Assembly (NCBI GenBank): GCA_938043965.1
Contig: CALIQQ010000004.1
Location: 62,001 to 126,000, forward strand
Direction: 5' to 3'
Length of the DNA: 64,000 nt
From: an uncultured Candidatus Saccharibacteria bacterium
GTDB taxonomy: Bacteria > Patescibacteriota > Saccharimonadia > Saccharimonadales > Saccharimonadaceae
Below are positions 61,559 to 64,000 of this stretch, in pieces. The notes beneath the pieces are model-generated. The model did not search any database. It was not told where the DNA came from and saw nothing but the letters and a program-made list of their open reading frames with translations. The position numbers and the translations under genes are program-made. Numbering within the stretch: position 1 is the stretch's first letter; every line of letters starts with the position of its first letter.

Positions 61559-61917
61559 TGGTGGAGCTGCCGGATACTGCCTCCGGGTCCGAAAAATCTT
61601 CATAATACCATTCTACATGCATAGTTCTCTGTTTTTATTCTCGACTCATCTATTAGGCGGCAAAGAACGAAACCTAAAAGACGTCATGACTAAATCTCGA
61701 ATCACCCCGCGTCACAGGAGTAATTCCATTTCCATAAGCTATAATAATCCAAGAATCTATGGAAACTCGACCTTAGACCATCCTAAATTATTCAATTAGG
61801 CATAAACAGGTGCAAAAAGCACGTGCTTGGAAGTTTTTTCTTCACTTATTCAATACTTACGGTATCATTCGTCATGCTTGGTATCTGTTAATAATCCGTC
61901 TAAGCTTTGTCAGCCCC
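61559..61917 (-). ncRNA. ssrA: Transfer-messenger RNA (tmRNA)
   Basis: Rescues stalled ribosomes by acting as tRNA-Ala and as template for a degradation tag. The ends pair as a 7-bp acceptor stem (GGGGCTG with CAGCTCC), including the G3-U70 alanine identity pair, discriminator A and encoded CCA. The length of 359 nt is typical. ATACCA near the 5' end and TGGTAT near the 3' end can form helix P2. A tag frame ends ...HVLFAPVYA and TAA at about 61798..61800. The T-stem CCGGA/TCCGG encloses GGCAGTA instead of the usual TTCRANY loop, and the 5' D-like region is also divergent. The frame read through it on the plus strand is spurious. Confidence 0.85.
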
Positions 61918-61927
61918 AACTAGCCTT

Positions 61928-61956
61928 ATTCTACCACAGACCATCTCTATTGTAAA
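61928..61956 (-). promoter_or_regulatory. tmRNA promoter
   Basis: Minus strand -35 TTTACA (61951..61956), 17-bp spacer, TGGTAGAAT extended -10 (61928..61933); predicted start within ~4 nt of the mature 5' end. Confidence 0.7.
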
Positions 61957-62001
61957 GTTTTTAACATAACCTCTATTCATAATCTGTTTTATTATTTTTT
62001 A

Positions 62002-62095
62002 CAACATCGGCAGTAATACTCACATCAACATCGGCAGTAATACTCTCACACCAACATCGGCAGTAATACTCTCACACCAACATCAGCATCAACAC
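62002..62095. repeat. 24/26-bp tandem repeat, 3.7 copies
   Basis: CAACATCGGCAGTAATACTC followed by ACAT or TCACAC, repeated at 62002, 62026 and 62052, with a degenerate partial copy at 62078. The rest of 61957..62330 is T-rich with no gene. Confidence 0.9.
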
Positions 62096-62330
62096 TGCGA
62101 CTTCGACGTCAAGATCCACTATCTCACCAATTCCGCTGCCAAAATTAAAGCGTGCCTTATCCATCCTATAATTATTAGAAAAACACTATTTTACCCCTTA
62201 TTTTTTATTTTTATGTCTCTTTTTTTCTTTTTGTTCTGTTTTTTCGCTTTTTCTCCAAAATCTTTTTTATTATCATCTCTGTTATTCTTTTCATCATAAA
62301 TCTTAAGCTTTACACCTAAAATTTTTCTGC

Positions 62331-62336
62331 TAGTAT
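62331..62336 (+). promoter_or_regulatory. Extended -10 of comM promoter
   Basis: TGCTAGTAT with 10 bp to the ATG at 62347; the nearer in-frame ATG (62335) overlaps the -10 itself and so cannot be the start. Confidence 0.6.
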
Positions 62337-62346
62337 GTGGCTCGAC

Positions 62347-63888
62347 ATGACAGCAAAAGTTTTCACCTCAATCCCCCTTGGTTTCGATGGTTGCATCGTC
62401 GAAGTAGAGTGCTCCATTACCCAAGGTCTACCTCAATTCGACATCGTTGGCATGGCCAATAAGACCGTTTCTGAGGCCAGACAACGCGTCAGAAACGCTA
62501 TCAAAAACGCAGGGCTAAAGTGGCCTGATTCACACATCACTATCAATCTAGCGCCTGCAGAACTCGCCAAAGACGGCAATTTCTTTGACCTTCCAATCGC
62601 AGTTTGTATCCTATTAGAGTCTAAACAACTACTCTCATCTGATGTTGCGAATAGCATCTTCAGTGGCGAATTATCTCTTGATGGCCAAATTCGCCCCATC
62701 CGCGGAGTCATCAACATCCTTGAAGCGGGCCAGAGAGCTGGTTTTCGTACTTTCTATCTTCCCAGTAAAAATCTTACTCAAGCTACTCTCATTCCTGATC
62801 TATCTGTATGTGGTGCCACTTCCCTACTCGAACTTATTCAGATCTTAAAGCAGCAAATTTCACCACAAACTCCGCCCAACCTAGATGTTGTAAAAAATAA
62901 TAAAACAGATAGAAATGAGCTTCTGCTCGACCAAATTTACGGCCAAGAGTTAGCAAAAAAGGCTCTCATCGTCGCTATCGCTGGCCACCACAATTTGCTA
63001 TTATCCGGTCCACCAGGTGCTGGTAAAACTTTGCTTGCCCACGCTGCTGCCACTCTATTGCCTGATCTTACTGCCGCCGAAATGATCGACACAACTAAAC
63101 TGCATAGTCTTGCTGGTCTCACAGATACTGCAATCTACTCACGCCCTTTTCGTTCACCTCATAGTAGTTCCACTCTTATCTCTTTTATCGGCGGAGGCAA
63201 CTCCGTCAGACCAGGCGAAATCTCGCTGGCGCATAATGGCATCCTTTTTCTTGATGAGCTCCCAGAATACCGCCGTGAAGTACTTGAATCGCTACGCCAA
63301 CCACTCGAGGACCGCCAAATTTCCCTAGCTCGCGCCAACACTCGCTACACCTACCCCTCAGATTTCATCCTCATCGCCACCATGAACCCCTGCCCTTGCG
63401 GTTTTCTTGGCGATCCAACCAAAACCTGCACCTGTAGTAAGTCTCAAATCGAAAAATATCGTCACAAACTCTCCGGCCCACTCTTAGATCGCATCGACTT
63501 ACGCATCAATGTCCCGAAAGTAGATACAAAATTGCTCTGTTCACAAATTTTATCAAATCAGCATAATGCTCAAAAAATTGCTAGTGCAGCTCAACATCAG
63601 GCTGTTGTAAAAAATAATATAACAGAGGCAATAGCCCGGCAAACCGCTCGCTATGGCACTTCCACCAAATCCAACGCTTCCCTTTCCTCCGCCGAAGTCA
63701 TTAAGTATCTAACACTAGCTCCTGCCGCAAAATCTGCTCTCGAACACGCCGCCGAATCACTTTCACTTTCCGCTCGTTCTTATTTTAAACTCATTAAAGT
63801 CGCTAGAACTATCGCCGATCTCGCTGGAGAAAATCTTATCTTAAGTGAGCACATTTTTGAAGCTCTTTCCTACCGTATGGACATCTAA
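62347..63888 (+). CDS. comM: ComM-like Mg-chelatase-related AAA+ ATPase
   Basis: YifB/ComM family helicase-like AAA+ protein; ComM promotes branch migration during natural transformation in other bacteria. N-terminal Lon-protease-like ChlI domain (AKVFTSIPLGFDGCIVEVE, then NLAPAELAKDGNFFDLPIAV). Walker A LLSGPPGAGKTLLAHA, FRSPHSSSTLISFIGGG, Walker B GILFLDELPEY, and a zinc-like loop NPCPCGFLGDPTKTCTCS before YRHKLSGPLLDRIDLRI. I take the ATG at 62347 (MTAKVF) rather than 62335, based on the promoter and on family N-termini; length 513 residues. Followed by a new promoter. Confidence 0.93.
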   Translation: MTAKVFTSIPLGFDGCIVEVECSITQGLPQFDIVGMANKTVSEARQRVRNAIKNAGLKWPDSHITINLAPAELAKDGNFFDLPIAVCILLESKQLLSSDVANSIFSGELSLDGQIRPIRGVINILEAGQRAGFRTFYLPSKNLTQATLIPDLSVCGATSLLELIQILKQQISPQTPPNLDVVKNNKTDRNELLLDQIYGQELAKKALIVAIAGHHNLLLSGPPGAGKTLLAHAAATLLPDLTAAEMIDTTKLHSLAGLTDTAIYSRPFRSPHSSSTLISFIGGGNSVRPGEISLAHNGILFLDELPEYRREVLESLRQPLEDRQISLARANTRYTYPSDFILIATMNPCPCGFLGDPTKTCTCSKSQIEKYRHKLSGPLLDRIDLRINVPKVDTKLLCSQILSNQHNAQKIASAAQHQAVVKNNITEAIARQTARYGTSTKSNASLSSAEVIKYLTLAPAAKSALEHAAESLSLSARSYFKLIKVARTIADLAGENLILSEHIFEALSYRMDI

Positions 63889-63908
63889 TCTCGCCCCTAT
63901 TATTTCTC

Positions 63909-63937
63909 TTGAAAAAACTCATAAAACTTGCTATAAT
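63909..63937 (+). promoter_or_regulatory. Promoter of the gene at the right edge
   Basis: -35 TTGAAA (63909..63914), 17-bp spacer, TGCTATAAT extended -10 (63932..63937). Leader ~30 nt with AGAAAGGA. Confidence 0.75.
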
Positions 63938-63973
63938 TAAAGAGTTAAGGTTATAAGAGAAAGGACTAACACC

Positions 63974-64000
63974 ATTAGTAATAAAAATTCGCATACTCGC
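63974..64000 (+). CDS. infC: Start of a gene, probably translation initiation factor IF-3 with ATT start
   Basis: After GAAAGGA there is no ATG, GTG or TTG before the window ends, but ATT sits 8 bp downstream at ideal spacing and opens a frame reading ISNKNSHTR to the edge. AUU starts are characteristic of infC, where IF-3 discriminates against its own start codon. Only nine codons are visible, so the product is an inference from the start codon and leader. Confidence 0.35.

Noticed and set aside
61518..61799. 93-codon plus-strand frame
   Set aside because: Lies over the 3' two-thirds of the tmRNA on the opposite strand and starts inside its terminator.

Overview
The window is a stretch of chromosome from a Candidatus Saccharibacteria (TM7, Patescibacteria/CPR) genome. 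The strongest evidence is the 16S rRNA gene (46983..48508, minus). Its RNA contains ACTGGGCGTAAAGAGTTGC, which I recall as the TM7 group probe site, and it carries U at E. coli position 912, a known TM7 peculiarity. The gene set fits a reduced, host-dependent cell: housekeeping genes are dense, biosynthesis is nearly absent, and there are several surface proteins and a VirD4/TraG-like ATPase. Genes read in the standard code.

Layout. 1-9.3 kb: rel (cut at the left edge), parB, parA and trpS leftward, then rnj, dnaX and dnaB rightward. 9.4-20 kb: envelope region with a GT39/ArnT-like membrane protein, tRNA-Ser, a FISUMP-domain secreted protein, rplU, an ATP-grasp protein, an LPKTG surface protein, a 1123-residue repeat-rich membrane protein and its small partner. 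20.6-27 kb: ileS, a thioredoxin-fold protein, nrdR, ftsZ and ftsA, with map divergent. 27.9-35.4 kb: two NMP kinases, rpsU, recJ, a winged-helix regulator, priA, def and fmt. 35.4-39 kb: a sufC-B-S-U operon. 39-43 kb: an HD-like protein, then an 822-residue repeat protein bracketed by imperfect ~52-bp terminal inverted repeats. 43-46.7 kb: ROK kinase, metallopeptidase-like protein, MazG-like protein, KGG protein, tRNA-Ala, tRNA-Ile and a SpoU methyltransferase. 47-48.5 kb: a solitary 16S gene. 48.8-59.8 kb: DUF212 protein, a secreted acidic protein, gyrA, gyrB and the VirD4-like operon. 59.8-62.3 kb: non-coding sequence holding repeats and a tmRNA gene. 62.3-64 kb: comM and the first codons of a gene, probably infC with an ATT start.

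Two points cut across the window. First, many transcription units begin with an extended -10 (TGnTATAAT-like) 6-9 bp before the start codon, so their mRNAs should be leaderless or nearly so. Internal operon genes and secreted-protein genes instead carry strong AGGAG sites matching the CCTCC in the 16S tail. This pattern revises the starts of trpS, priA, comM and the SpoU methyltransferase. Second, several proteins lack a family zinc-binding cysteine motif (DnaX, NrdR, ROK), while PriA and the metallopeptidase-like protein keep theirs.

The best candidate for something undescribed is the TIR-flanked cassette at 40222..43027. It has no transposase, differs in codon choice from its neighbours, and carries one large protein with a 'GTRWCI' domain and about twelve 26/28-residue repeats.
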